Below, piece after piece: positions 38,976 to 48,182 of a stretch of DNA of 64,000 bases. Source of the DNA: Sphingomonas panni. Lineage in GTDB: Bacteria; Pseudomonadota; Alphaproteobacteria; Sphingomonadales; Sphingomonadaceae. The notes below the pieces were generated by a model. That model did not search any database. It was not told where the DNA came from and was given only the letters and a program-made list of their open reading frames with translations. Where the stretch lies: contig NZ_JAKREU010000001.1 of NCBI RefSeq assembly GCF_022664435.1, forward strand, positions 496,001 to 560,000, in the 5' to 3' direction. A program made the position numbers and the translations under genes. Position 1 is the stretch's first letter, and the number at the start of each line of letters is the position of its first letter.

Positions 38976-40142
38976 ATGCTCCGCCTTATTCTCGCGCTGC
39001 TGCTGTGCGCGCCCGTCGTCGCCCATGCGCAGGGACAACTCGATGCCGATGCGGAGGCGCGCTGGGTACCCTTTACCCTGACCAGCGCCAACCATCTGCG
39101 CTTCGCCATGACGATCGACGGCGTCGCGGCGCAGGCGCTGCTCGACACCGGCCTCAACCATAGCGCAGTCAGCCGGGAATTTGCGCGACGGGCGAAGCTG
39201 ACCATCGATACCAAGGAAGCCGCAGCCGGCATCGCGCTGGGCGGTGCGATCCGGGTGGACTGGGCACCGACGAAGACGGTGGCGTTCGGGGCGCTCAATC
39301 GCAAGGGCGGGCGGGTGGCGGTGATCGACCTGCCGAAACTGCTCGCCAGCGCATCGGGCGATGCCGAGGTGCTGGTCGGCACCGACCTGATCGCGCCCAA
39401 TGCGATCGATATCGACTTCGCCAATCGGCGCTTCCGCCTGTTGCCCAGCGGCCGGATGCCCTTTGCGGGAACCCGAGTGCCGATGACGTTGCAGGCGGGC
39501 AGCGGGCTGTACCTGACCGAAGCGACACTCGGCAAACGCCGCGTTCGCCCGTTGCTGGTCGATACCGGCGACGGCGGATCGCTGAGCGTTGCGCGGAGCC
39601 AGTGGCGGGCGGCCGCCTTGAAGGGCGCGCGGGTCACCTCGACCATCGCGTTCGGCGCGGGCGGGGTGGTCGATGCCGGGCTGACCGTGACCGACAAGGT
39701 GACCTTGGGCGGGGTGCCGACCGGACCGATCGAACTCCGGATCGAGGGCGATGGCGGGTTCACGAAACAGGTCCGCGTCGCCGGGCGGATCGGCACCGGT
39801 CTGCTGCTCCGCTACCGCGTGCTGCTCGACCCCGCCGCCGGACAGATGGTGGTCATGCCCAACCCGACCGCCCCGCCCGCCCCGCTCAAATCGACCAGCG
39901 GGCTGCTGCTCGGCTACGACCGCGCCCGGCTGCGCGTGCTGCACGTCATGTCGGGGGGACCGGGGGCGAAAGCGGGGTGGAAGACCGACGAACTGATCTG
40001 CGCGGTCGATGGCAAACCGGTCTCGCTGACGCCGGACGGCGGCGTCGACGTCCGGTGGGGCACCGATGCGCCGGGGAGGGTGGTGAAGCTGACGCTCTGC
40101 GACGGGGCGGAACGCTCGCTGACATTGGCGAACTTCTACTAG
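38976..40142 (+). CDS. Exported double retropepsin-like aspartic protease with PDZ domain
   Basis: A 388-aa protein with signal peptide (about 1-18, ending AHAQ). Two retropepsin-type active-site motifs occur in one chain: LLDTGLNHS (Asp57) and LLVDTGDGGS (Asp196). A PDZ-like C-terminal domain (about 300-388) has RLRVLHVMSGGPGAKAGWKT. Two DTG units in one chain could form an intramolecular protease dimer in the periplasm. The related gag-like aspartyl protease domain is widespread in proteobacteria with poorly known roles. It starts 35 bp after cpaF, possibly in its transcript. Confidence 0.82.
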   Translation: MLRLILALLLCAPVVAHAQGQLDADAEARWVPFTLTSANHLRFAMTIDGVAAQALLDTGLNHSAVSREFARRAKLTIDTKEAAAGIALGGAIRVDWAPTKTVAFGALNRKGGRVAVIDLPKLLASASGDAEVLVGTDLIAPNAIDIDFANRRFRLLPSGRMPFAGTRVPMTLQAGSGLYLTEATLGKRRVRPLLVDTGDGGSLSVARSQWRAAALKGARVTSTIAFGAGGVVDAGLTVTDKVTLGGVPTGPIELRIEGDGGFTKQVRVAGRIGTGLLLRYRVLLDPAAGQMVVMPNPTAPPAPLKSTSGLLLGYDRARLRVLHVMSGGPGAKAGWKTDELICAVDGKPVSLTPDGGVDVRWGTDAPGRVVKLTLCDGAERSLTLANFY

Positions 40143-40172
40143 GGACGGATACAGTCGCCCTGCTTCGTACAG

Positions 40173-40252
40173 CGTCCCGGCGAAGGCTGGGATTTCCCGG
40201 TAATCGGGCGGGACAGGAGCCGCTTGCGGCCCCAGCCTTCGCCGGGGCGACG
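40173..40252. repeat. Bipartite palindromic element, about 80 bp
   Basis: The left arm starts CGTCCCGGCGAAGGCTGGGA and the right arm ends CCAGCCTTCGCCGGGGCGACG. The two arms are near inverted copies. The arm core GGCGAAGGC is shared with the terminal repeats of the GIY-YIG element. It lies in the gap after the protease gene. Confidence 0.88.
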
Positions 40253-40269
40253 TCGTGCGGCGAGCCTTG

Positions 40270-40461
40270 CTATTTCAACGCAAAGGCTACCGCGAACACG
40301 ACCAGCAACACCGCGATCAGCTGGATCAGCGTCCACGGCACCCACCCGACCCGGTCGGGATCGCGGCGCAGGGTACGGCGACGTTCCGCCAGCACCGATA
40401 CCGCAAAGAGCATCGCCGCGACGCCCGCAATCGTCCATAACCACCTGTGTGCGTCGTCCAC
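40270..40461 (-). CDS. Small two-helix membrane protein
   Basis: About 63 aa with two hydrophobic segments around a basic loop (RRRTLRRDPDRVGWVPW). The RVGWVPWTLIQ motif looks conserved rather than random, and a strong GGAGG lies 5 bp before GTG 40461; ATG 40473 is an alternative start within that region. Divergent from the exported methyltransferase, with the starts only 26 bp apart. Family unknown to me. Confidence 0.6.
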   Translation of the reverse strand: MDDAHRWLWTIAGVAAMLFAVSVLAERRRTLRRDPDRVGWVPWTLIQLIAVLLVVFAVAFALK

Positions 40462-40487
40462 CCGTTCCTCCATTCAGGAGTTTCCCC

Positions 40488-41288
40488 ATGCGTCGAACCG
40501 CCCTGTTCCTGCCAGCGCTAAGTATCGCGCTGCTGGCCCTCACCCCCGCCCCGGCCCAGGCACCACGCGGGCCGCTGGCCAGCGCGATCGCGTCGCCGGT
40601 ACGCAGCCCGGCCAATGTCGCGCGGGACCGCTATCGCCACCCGGCGGAGACGCTGGCGTTCTTCGGGGTGAAGCCGACCGATACCGTGGTCGAAATCTGG
40701 CCCGGCAATGGCTGGTACAGTGAAATTCTCGCGCCGATGCTGCGCGAAAAGGGACGCTATATCGCCGCCGGCCCGTTGCCGCGTACCGCCGAGATGATGA
40801 CCAAGCTGCAGGCGCGTGACGCGACCGCGTTCGGCAAGGCGCAGGTCGTCGCCTTTCCCGCAAAGACCGACGAAACGGGCGTTGCCGCCGGTACCGCCGA
40901 CAAGGTGCTGACCTTCCGCAACGTCCATAACTGGCGCTTCGGCGGCGCGGACCAGGCGCAGGCGGCATTCGACGCGATGTTCCGCATGTTGAAGCCGGGC
41001 GGCGTGCTGGGCGTGGTCGAACACCGCCTGCCCGAGGGGCGCGATGCCGCAGCGGAAGAAAAATCGGGCTATATGAAGGAAAGCTCGGTAATCGCCTTTG
41101 CGACCCGGGCCGGGTTCAAGCTGGCGGGCAGATCGAACGTGAATGCCAATGCGAAGGACAGCGCCGACTGGCCGCAGGGCGTGTGGACGCTGCCACCGAC
41201 CTATCGGCTGGGCGACACCGACCGCGCGAAATATGCTGCGATCGGCGAGAGCGACCGGATGACGCTGCGGTTCGTGAAGCCGAAGTGA
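40488..41288 (+). CDS. Exported SAM-dependent methyltransferase-like protein
   Basis: A 266-aa protein with a clear signal peptide (about 1-20, ending APAQA) followed by a class-I methyltransferase fold: VVEIWPGNGWYSEILAP fits motif I, and the later FRMLKPGGVLGVVEHR fits the post-motif strand. CAGGAG precedes the ATG. Similar predicted secreted methyltransferases (COG4798) occur in several proteobacteria. How SAM would be available outside the cytoplasm is unclear. No substrate can be proposed. Confidence 0.82.
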   Translation: MRRTALFLPALSIALLALTPAPAQAPRGPLASAIASPVRSPANVARDRYRHPAETLAFFGVKPTDTVVEIWPGNGWYSEILAPMLREKGRYIAAGPLPRTAEMMTKLQARDATAFGKAQVVAFPAKTDETGVAAGTADKVLTFRNVHNWRFGGADQAQAAFDAMFRMLKPGGVLGVVEHRLPEGRDAAAEEKSGYMKESSVIAFATRAGFKLAGRSNVNANAKDSADWPQGVWTLPPTYRLGDTDRAKYAAIGESDRMTLRFVKPK

Positions 41289-41432
41289 GGCGTGGGGCGG
41301 GGGCGGAAGCGCCCTCGCTCCTCCGTCCCGTTCGGTTCGAGCAGCGTCGAGCCTGTCGGGTAGCTGCATCGAGGACGCTTGGAGGTCGCAAACGCCGGCC
41401 CGGAGACTCCCGCAGCCTACGATTATCGGGAA

Positions 41433-41456
41433 ACCCCAGCCTTTGCTGGGGTGACG
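41433..41456. repeat. Hairpin repeat
   Basis: ACCCCAGC - CTTT - GCTGGGGT followed by GACG, an 8-bp stem with a 4-base loop. Core similar to the arms of 40173-40252. Confidence 0.8.
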
Positions 41457-41549
41457 CTTGTTCGAACAGGGTGGATCAACCTTCCGGTAGCCTCGACGGT
41501 TGGACAAGGCGCACGGAATACCTTGCCCGTTCCCCGTCCCTATCCCCTA

Positions 41550-41673
41550 CCCCGTTCGGTTCGAGTAGCGATCGAGCGAAGTCGAAAGCGCGTATCGAGA
41601 ACGGGGTTCCGCCGGACGGAAGTTCTCGACTGCCGCTTCTCGACAGGCTCGAAGCTGCTCGAACCGAACGGGG
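41550..41673. repeat. 124-bp inverted-repeat element (GTTCGGTTCGAG family)
   Basis: CCCCGTTCGGTTCGAG at 41550-41565 is the exact reverse complement of 41658-41673. Inside, GATCGAGCGAAGTCGAAAGC and CTTCTCGACAGGCTCGAAGC form further imperfect complementarity. A separate family from the GGCGAAGGC palindromes. Confidence 0.8.
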
Positions 41674-41705
41674 TGGCGTAGGAACAGACGCCTACTCCGC
41701 CCCAG

Positions 41706-42281
41706 TCACCCCAGCTTGTCGACCTTGTCCTGCAGCCGCGCCAGTTCGGCGCGCAGCGCGGCCATTTCGTCGGTCTTGGCCGGCGTTTCGTTCGGAGTCG
41801 GGGCGGGCGTCGGCGCGGTGCCCGCCGCCCCGGCCGCACCCGGCTGGAACGCATGGGCCGCCGCTTCGAACATCGCGAGGTTGCGCTTGGCGATCTCCGC
41901 GAAAGGCGAATGGGCGAAGGCACCCTCGACCGCGGTCTTGAACTGTTCCTGGTTGCGGCGGAAGCTGTCCATCGACGCCTCCAGATAGCCCGGCACCATC
42001 GCCTGCATCGAATCGCCATAAAGCGTGATGAGCTGGCGCAGGAAGCTGACCGGCAGCAGCGTCTGCCCCCGGCTTTCCTCTTCCATGATGATCTGCGTCA
42101 ACACGTTGTGCGTGATGTCGTCGTCGGTCTTCGCATCGACCACCTTGAAGTCGCGATGCTCGCGCGTCATCGCCGCCAGGTGTTCGAGCGTGATGTAGGA
42201 CGACGTCTCGGTGTTATACAGCCGGCGATTGGCGTATTTCTTGATGATGACGGGGCTGCCGTCGGCCGCTGCCTTCTTCAT
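41706..42281 (-). CDS. phaR: Polyhydroxyalkanoate synthesis repressor PhaR
   Basis: A 191-aa regulator that binds DNA and PHA granules. The N-terminal PHB/PHA accumulation regulator domain (KKYANRRLYNTETSSYITLE, about 15-34) is well conserved, followed by the second helical domain DITHNVLTQIIMEEESRGQ. The C-terminal part is Pro/Ala/Thr-rich with a coiled coil. AAGG precedes the ATG. It is divergent from the phaC-like gene with 29 bp between the starts, so PhaR may control both directions from there. Confidence 0.95.
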   Translation of the reverse strand: MKKAAADGSPVIIKKYANRRLYNTETSSYITLEHLAAMTREHRDFKVVDAKTDDDITHNVLTQIIMEEESRGQTLLPVSFLRQLITLYGDSMQAMVPGYLEASMDSFRRNQEQFKTAVEGAFAHSPFAEIAKRNLAMFEAAAHAFQPGAAGAAGTAPTPAPTPNETPAKTDEMAALRAELARLQDKVDKLG

Positions 42282-42310
42282 GGGAAAACCTTTGCGCGAA
42301 AGATGACAGG

Positions 42311-43378
42311 ATGGGTACACCGCTTGATACCGCGCCGCAACACGGCCCGCGCCCGTTGCCGCTATTTCTGTCGATGCTGCGCAGCGAAACGCACAATAAT
42401 CCGGCACGCCGCGCCCGCGCGCTGGCCGGATTGCGCGCCTATCAGGACGCGCCACGCCTGCCCGCCACCCCCATGCCGGCGGCGGTTGCGCGGGATGGCC
42501 GCGTCCTGCTGCGTGATTATGGCGGCGACGGGCCGTCGGTGGTGGTGGTCCCATCGCTCATCAATCCGCCGTTCGTCCTCGACCTCGCGCCCGACAATTC
42601 GCTGGTGCGCTGGCTGACGGGACAGGGGCTGCGGGTACTGCTGGTCGACTGGGGCGCGCCGACGCCCGAGGACCGGGCGATGGACTTGGGGGATCATGCG
42701 CAAGTGGTAGCGCGGCTATGCGGCGCGCTGAACGACGCGCCGTTGCTGGTCGGCTATTGCCTGGGCGGGACCATCGCGCTGGCCGCCGCCGCCTTCGCGC
42801 CCGTCGCCGGCATCGCGCTGATCGCGACGCCTTGGCGCTTCGACGGGTTCGGCGAAGCGGGGCGTGCGGCGATTGCCGATATGTGGACCGCTGCGCAGCC
42901 GACCGCCGAGCGACTGGGCCTGCTGCCGATGGAATTGCTGCAGTCGATGTTCTGGCAGATCGATCCGGCGCGCACCGTCGAGAAATTCGTCCGGTTTGCC
43001 GACCTCGATCCGACAAGTGCGGCGGCGCAGGCGTTCGTTGCGCTGGAGGACTGGGCCAATGGTGGCGCGCCGATCCCCTATGCTGCGGGGCGCGAGCTGT
43101 TCGACGACCTGTTCGATGCCGACCTTCCCGGCCGGGAACGCTGGCGGGTCGGCGACCGGATCGTCGCGTCGCGTGCCCCCGTGCCGATGGTCGAGTTCGT
43201 CGCGCAGGACGATCGCATCGTTCCCGCCGACAGCGCCATCGGCCTGCCCGACCGGCGGATCGTGCCGGCGGGGCATGTCGGCATGATCGTCGGTCGGCGC
43301 GGGCGCAGCGTCCTGTGGGAACCGCTTGCGCACTGGCTAAGCGACGTGTCCCGCAGTAGAGAACACCCGAACCGTTAG
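42311..43378 (+). CDS. PhaC-like poly(3-hydroxyalkanoate) polymerase, short form
   Basis: A 355-aa alpha/beta-fold protein with the PHA synthase lipase-like box GYCLGG (catalytic Cys150), Asp300 or Asp301 in QDDRIVP and His322 in GHVG. Cys in place of Ser marks it as a PHA synthase relative. The length fits class III PhaC (about 355 aa), which needs PhaE, but no phaE is near; class I enzymes are about 590 aa. Between phaR and phaA, so a role in PHA formation is likely. A depolymerase-like or divergent role is possible. Confidence 0.8.
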   Translation: MGTPLDTAPQHGPRPLPLFLSMLRSETHNNPARRARALAGLRAYQDAPRLPATPMPAAVARDGRVLLRDYGGDGPSVVVVPSLINPPFVLDLAPDNSLVRWLTGQGLRVLLVDWGAPTPEDRAMDLGDHAQVVARLCGALNDAPLLVGYCLGGTIALAAAAFAPVAGIALIATPWRFDGFGEAGRAAIADMWTAAQPTAERLGLLPMELLQSMFWQIDPARTVEKFVRFADLDPTSAAAQAFVALEDWANGGAPIPYAAGRELFDDLFDADLPGRERWRVGDRIVASRAPVPMVEFVAQDDRIVPADSAIGLPDRRIVPAGHVGMIVGRRGRSVLWEPLAHWLSDVSRSREHPNR

Positions 43379-43393
43379 GGAGAAGGATTGCCC

Positions 43394-44578
43394 ATGTCCG
43401 AAGTCGTGATCGTTGCCGCCAAGCGCACCCCCGTCGGCAGCTTCCTCGGGGCCTTCGCCACCGTGCCGGCGCATGAACTGGGCCGGCAGGCGATCGCCGC
43501 CGCGCTGGATCAGGCCGGTGTCGCGCCGGAGGACGTGTCGGAAGTGATCCTCGGGCAGGTGCTGACCGCCGGCCATGGCCAGAACCCGGCGCGCCAGGCA
43601 TCGATGGCGGCAGGCCTTCCGAAGGAAGTGCCGGCATGGGGCATCAACCAGGTGTGCGGATCGGGCCTGCGCGCGGTCGCGCTGGCGGCACAGGCGATCC
43701 AGACCGGCGATGCGACGATCGTGGTCGCGGGAGGACAGGAAAGCATGTCGCTCGCCGCGCACGCGGTGCAGCTGCGTGCGGGCACCAAGATGGGCGACGG
43801 CACCATGATCGACACCATGATCAAGGACGGCCTGACCGATGTCTTCAACGGCTATCACATGGGCATCACCGCCGAGAATTTGGCGGCGCAATATGAACTG
43901 ACCCGTGGCGAGCAGGATGAATTCGCCGTCCGCTCGCAGAACCGCGCCGAAGCCGCCCGCGCCGAGGGTCGTTTCAAGGACGAGATCGCCCCGGTCACGA
44001 TCAAGGGCCGCAAGGGTGACACCGTGGTCGACCAGGACGAATATATCCGTGCCGGCGCGACCCTCGACGGGGTGTCGGGCCTGCGCCCTGCGTTTAAGAA
44101 GGACGGTACCGTCACCGCCGCCAACGCATCGGGCCTGAACGACGGTGCCGCCGCGCTGGTGGTGATGTCGGCCGACGAAGCCGCCAAGCGCGGTCTCGAA
44201 CCGCTCGCCACGATCAAGAGCTGGGCGACCGCCGGCGTCGACCCGTCGATCATGGGCATCGGCCCCGTCCCCGCCTCGCGCCGCGCGCTGGAAAAGGCCG
44301 GTTGGAGCGTTGACGACCTCGATCTGGTCGAAGCCAACGAAGCCTTTGCCGCACAGGCACTCGCCGTCGGCAAGGACATGGGCTGGACCGCGGACAAGGT
44401 GAACGTCAACGGCGGCGCGATCGCCATCGGCCACCCGATCGGCGCATCGGGTGCGCGCGTGCTGACGACTCTGCTGTACGAGATGAAGCGCCGCGATGTG
44501 AAGAAAGGCTTGGCGACGCTGTGCATCGGCGGCGGCATGGGAATTGCGATGTGCGTGGAGCGGTCAGGGCGTTTGTAA
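43394..44578 (+). CDS. phaA: Acetyl-CoA C-acetyltransferase (beta-ketothiolase)
   Basis: Condenses two acetyl-CoA to acetoacetyl-CoA; 394 aa. [16 protein letters not shown] holds the nucleophile Cys88, [12 protein letters not shown] the histidine, and [11 protein letters not shown] the second cysteine. GAAGGA precedes ATG 43394. It is 15 bp behind the phaC-like gene, making a small PHA operon. The reductase phaB is not in the window. Confidence 0.96.
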   Translation: MSEVVIVAAKRTPVGSFLGAFATVPAHELGRQAIAAALDQAGVAPEDVSEVILGQVLTAGHGQNPARQASMAAGLPKEVPAWGINQVCGSGLRAVALAAQAIQTGDATIVVAGGQESMSLAAHAVQLRAGTKMGDGTMIDTMIKDGLTDVFNGYHMGITAENLAAQYELTRGEQDEFAVRSQNRAEAARAEGRFKDEIAPVTIKGRKGDTVVDQDEYIRAGATLDGVSGLRPAFKKDGTVTAANASGLNDGAAALVVMSADEAAKRGLEPLATIKSWATAGVDPSIMGIGPVPASRRALEKAGWSVDDLDLVEANEAFAAQALAVGKDMGWTADKVNVNGGAIAIGHPIGASGARVLTTLLYEMKRRDVKKGLATLCIGGGMGIAMCVERSGRL

Positions 44579-44650
44579 CGGAACGTTCTCGGATAATTTA
44601 ATTACACAATCTCGCTCATAAATTACACTTTCACGCGGCGCACCAATATG

Positions 44651-44665
44651 ACATTACTATAATGT
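44651..44665. promoter_or_regulatory. Palindrome with -10 box upstream of the TonB receptor
   Basis: ACATTA-CTA-TAATGT, a perfect 15-bp palindrome. A TATAAT sequence (44658-44663) lies inside it. GACATTCATG and CACATTCATG are repeated just downstream. The surrounding 44580-44700 is far more AT-rich than the rest of the window. Probably the receptor's promoter and a regulator site; no clear -35 was found. Confidence 0.5.
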
Positions 44666-44790
44666 GACATTCATGCCACATTCATGTTTCTATTGTCGGT
44701 TGGTGCGCTGACGTGTCTTGCCTCGTTCGCTGGACCAATATTTTCTGGCGGCAATCCGGTACGGTTGTATCGGGCAAAACGGGGCAAAAC

Positions 44791-47700
44791 ATGAAAATTA
44801 ACCGCTTCCTGGCGGCGACTGCGCTTGTCAGCGCCGCGTCGCTTCCGCACGCCGCTTTCGCACAGTCGAGCGAGCTTCCCTCCGAGATCAATACGCAAGA
44901 CTGCACGACGCAGGAGCGCAATGCCGACGGCACTTGCCCGAAGCCTGCCGCCGATGGCGAACAGGGCGAAGTCATTACTGTCACCGGATCGCGTATCGCG
45001 CGCCCGAACCTCGACACGACCGTGCCCGTGACGTCGGTGTCTGCGCAGGAGTTGTTCGACACCGCCAACCTGTCGCTGGGTGACGAAATCAGCCGCCTGC
45101 CGCAGTTCCGCTCGACCACGACGCAGGCGAACTCGACCCAGTTCATCGGCACCGCCGGCATCAACTCGCTCGATCTGCGCGGTCTGGGCACCGCACGAAC
45201 GCTGGTCGTCGTCAACGGACGTCGCCACGTCACCTCGTCACCGGGCGCCTATACCGTTGACGTCAACACCATTCCGAATGCCCTGCTCGAAAAGGTCGAC
45301 GTCGTAACCGGCGGTTCGTCGGCGGTGTACGGTTCGGACGCGATCTCGGGCGTCGTGAACTTCATCCTGAAGCGCGATTTTGAAGGCGTCGACCTGCGTG
45401 TGCAGGGCGGCGTGACCGATCGTGGCGATCGCGGATCGCAGACCATCAACCTGGTCGCGGGCAAGAACTTCCTCGACAACCGCCTGAACATCGCCGTCGC
45501 GCTTGAATATGCGCATCAGGAAACGCTCCTGATGGCCGACCGCAACGACCAGACCGGCGCCTATACCGGCGCGCCCGGCTTCTACACGACGCAGGCGACC
45601 AGCCGCCTCGTCAATGGCGTGCTGGTCAACGAACCGGCGGCGGGTGACGGCATTCCGGACACCACCTTCATCGGCGTCAATGGCGGTCCGTATCCTGGTG
45701 GCACGATCGTCGGCGGCAGCCGGTTCGGCTCGATCTCGCTCGGCGGCACCGTTGCGACCAGCTGTATCGCGCTGACCAACGCCAACCAGAACAACCCGCT
45801 GGTCCTGAACCGTCGTTCGGCGGTCTGCACCGGCGGTCGCAGCCCGACTTCGGGTGCCGAACTGTCGGACAACTATGTGTTCCTGCCCGACGGCACGCTG
45901 GTACGCGATCGTCCGACGACCGACCTGCGTCCGAACGGCGGCGGGCGCTTCGGCGGCCTGACCGCGACCGGCCTGGAAGGCGCAATGCTGCTGCCCGGCC
46001 TCGATCGCTATGCGGCGAACCTGCTCCTGAACTATCAGGTGTCGTCTGCATTCGAGCCGTTCTTCGAAGGCAAGTACGTCCGCATCACCGCGAACCAGAC
46101 CTCGACCCAGCCTACCTTCGTCGCCGGCACCTTGTCGCCGAGCTTCACCCTCGACAACGCGTTCCTGTCGAATCAGGCGCGCCAGACCCTTCAGACGATC
46201 CTAGGCACGACGTCGACCACCGCCGCCTTCACCATGCAGCGGTTCAACAACGACCTCGGCACCCGGTCGGAAGAGCATTTGCGCGAAACCTACCGCTTCG
46301 TCGGCGGCTTCCGTGGCGACCTGTCGTCGACCGGCAACGTCCGCTACGAAATCGCGGCGAACTACGGCCGGACCTCGACCTACTACGAAACGGGCGGCAA
46401 CGTGCTGGTCGCGCGCTTCAATGCGGCGAAGGACGCGGTTCGCAACGCGGCCGGCCAGATCGTTTGCCGGGTGAACGCCGACACTAACACTACCAACGAC
46501 ATGCCGGGCTGCGTACCGATCAACCTGTTCGGCGAAGGCAACATCTCCCAGGCGGGCAAGGACTATGTCCTCTACACCTCGTCGCGCAAGCAGTGGGCCG
46601 AGCAGATCGACGCGCTCGGCTTCATCTCGGGCGACACCTCCGGCTTCTTCAAGCTGCCGGGCGGTGCGATCGCGGCGTCGGTCGGTGCGGAATATCGTCG
46701 CGAGGACGCCTATTCGGCGTTCGATCCGATCACCCAGTCGGGCCAGACGTTCCTGAACAGCGCGGCGACCTTCGATCCGCCCGCCGTCGAACTGTACGAA
46801 GGCTTCGGCGAAGTTCGCATCCCGCTACTAGCCGACCTGCCGCTGATCCGCGAACTGACGCTGGAAGGCGCCGGCCGCTATTCGAAATACAGCACGGCCG
46901 ACAAGGGCGTCTGGGCCTATAACTATGGCGGCATCTGGTCGCCGTTCCGCGGGCTGCGGCTGCGCGCAAGCTATGCGCGTTCGGTCCGTCAGGCCAATCT
47001 GGGCGAATTGTACCAGACCCGGGCACAGACCTTCGCCAACGGCCTCGTCGATCCCTGCAGCCAAGGCAACCCGATCACGTCGAATCCGAACCGCGCCCGC
47101 AACTGCGCCGCGGCGGGTGTTCCTACCACGCTCACCTATGTCGACGATGCCGGTGTCACGCGGACCATCCCGTGGGTCAACACCCTGCCGTCGGGCCTGT
47201 CGGGCTTCAACCAGGGCAACCTCAACCTCCAGCCCGAAGTCGGCAAGAGCCTAACGCTGGGCGCCGTGTTCGAACCGCGGTTCCTGCCCGGCTTCTCGCT
47301 CACCGTCGATTATTACAACATCAAGGTGGAGAACGTGATCTCGGGCCTGTCGGGCCAGGGCATCATCGACCGCTGCTACGACGACCCGGTCGGCATCAAC
47401 AATCCGTTCTGCTCGGCGGTCTTCCGTCGCAGCGCACCGGGTACGATCGGCGACTATACCTTTGCCGGCCAGAACGGCCGGACCCTCGACGGGGTCGCTG
47501 CATCGAATTCGCAGCTTGCCGTCACCGGTCCGGGCTTCCTGAACCAGCCGTTCAACTATGCGATGCTCAAGACCTCGGGCATCGACGTCGAGCTCGGCTA
47601 TCGTCGCGAGATCGGGGACTTCAACATTTCGACGCGACTGCTGCTCAGCTGGCTGCAGAAGCGCGAATCGTACCTGTTCATCAACGAACTGACGCGCTCG

Positions 47701-48078
47701 ACCCGTCTGCACGGCACGCTGGGCGATCCCCAATGGCAGGCTAATTACAGCTTCGACGTCCGCCACAAGAATTTCGACTTCGGCTACGACGTTCGCTTCA
47801 TCGACAAGATGACGGTCGGTGCATGGGAAACGCAGTTCTCGTGGCAGGGTCGTCAGCCGACCAACGCGGACGCCTTCCCGTTCAAATGGTATCCCAGCAC
47901 CTTCTACCACAACATCCAGCTGGGTGTCCGGGCGAGCGATCGTTTCCGCCTGTTCGCGGGTATCGACAACATTCTCGATACGCTGCCGCCCTATGGCTTG
48001 ACTGGTACGAGTTCGAACAGCGGCGTCTATTCGATCGACGGTCGGTCGTTCTACGCGGGTGCGCGCGTTACCTTCTGA
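44791..48078 (+). CDS. TonB-dependent outer-membrane receptor
   Basis: A 1095-aa receptor. Signal peptide at 1-24 (ending AAFA), then [20 protein letters not shown] starting the plug domain (about 75-195, with [17 protein letters not shown] and [20 protein letters not shown]). A 22-strand-type barrel fills the rest and ends in [10 protein letters not shown] with the terminal Phe used for membrane insertion. It is larger than average. No neighbouring genes indicate the substrate. ATG 44791 is chosen because a proper signal peptide follows; the longer frame from 44713 is hydrophilic. A terminator follows. Confidence 0.95.
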   Translation: MKINRFLAATALVSAASLPHAAFAQSSELPSEINTQDCTTQERNADGTCPKPAADGEQGEVITVTGSRIARPNLDTTVPVTSVSAQELFDTANLSLGDEISRLPQFRSTTTQANSTQFIGTAGINSLDLRGLGTARTLVVVNGRRHVTSSPGAYTVDVNTIPNALLEKVDVVTGGSSAVYGSDAISGVVNFILKRDFEGVDLRVQGGVTDRGDRGSQTINLVAGKNFLDNRLNIAVALEYAHQETLLMADRNDQTGAYTGAPGFYTTQATSRLVNGVLVNEPAAGDGIPDTTFIGVNGGPYPGGTIVGGSRFGSISLGGTVATSCIALTNANQNNPLVLNRRSAVCTGGRSPTSGAELSDNYVFLPDGTLVRDRPTTDLRPNGGGRFGGLTATGLEGAMLLPGLDRYAANLLLNYQVSSAFEPFFEGKYVRITANQTSTQPTFVAGTLSPSFTLDNAFLSNQARQTLQTILGTTSTTAAFTMQRFNNDLGTRSEEHLRETYRFVGGFRGDLSSTGNVRYEIAANYGRTSTYYETGGNVLVARFNAAKDAVRNAAGQIVCRVNADTNTTNDMPGCVPINLFGEGNISQAGKDYVLYTSSRKQWAEQIDALGFISGDTSGFFKLPGGAIAASVGAEYRREDAYSAFDPITQSGQTFLNSAATFDPPAVELYEGFGEVRIPLLADLPLIRELTLEGAGRYSKYSTADKGVWAYNYGGIWSPFRGLRLRASYARSVRQANLGELYQTRAQTFANGLVDPCSQGNPITSNPNRARNCAAAGVPTTLTYVDDAGVTRTIPWVNTLPSGLSGFNQGNLNLQPEVGKSLTLGAVFEPRFLPGFSLTVDYYNIKVENVISGLSGQGIIDRCYDDPVGINNPFCSAVFRRSAPGTIGDYTFAGQNGRTLDGVAASNSQLAVTGPGFLNQPFNYAMLKTSGIDVELGYRREIGDFNISTRLLLSWLQKRESYLFINELTRSTRLHGTLGDPQWQANYSFDVRHKNFDFGYDVRFIDKMTVGAWETQFSWQGRQPTNADAFPFKWYPSTFYHNIQLGVRASDRFRLFAGIDNILDTLPPYGLTGTSSNSGVYSIDGRSFYAGARVTF

Positions 48079-48099
48079 TCGGGTTTGCCCGGCACATCG

Positions 48100-48131
48100 G
48101 GGGGCGGTCCATATGGGCCGCCCCCTTTTTT
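48100..48131 (+). terminator. Intrinsic terminator after the TonB receptor
   Basis: GGGGGCGGTCC - ATAT - GGGCCGCCCCC, an 11-bp stem with one T-G pair, then six T. Confidence 0.95.
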
Positions 48132-48182
48132 GTGGGGCGAACAATGCTGGACCTCGTGGCCGGCTTGGGCGATGACGCCCGC

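Larger units (their letters stand above)
41289..41705. other. Repeat-rich intergenic region, 417 bp
   Basis: No plausible gene. It has a hairpin repeat at 41433-41456 (ACCCCAGC-CTTT-GCTGGGGT) and a long inverted repeat of a different family at 41550-41673. A further related copy, CCGTTCGGTTCGAG, is near 41328-41341. The convergent ends of the methyltransferase and phaR genes flank it. Confidence 0.75.
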
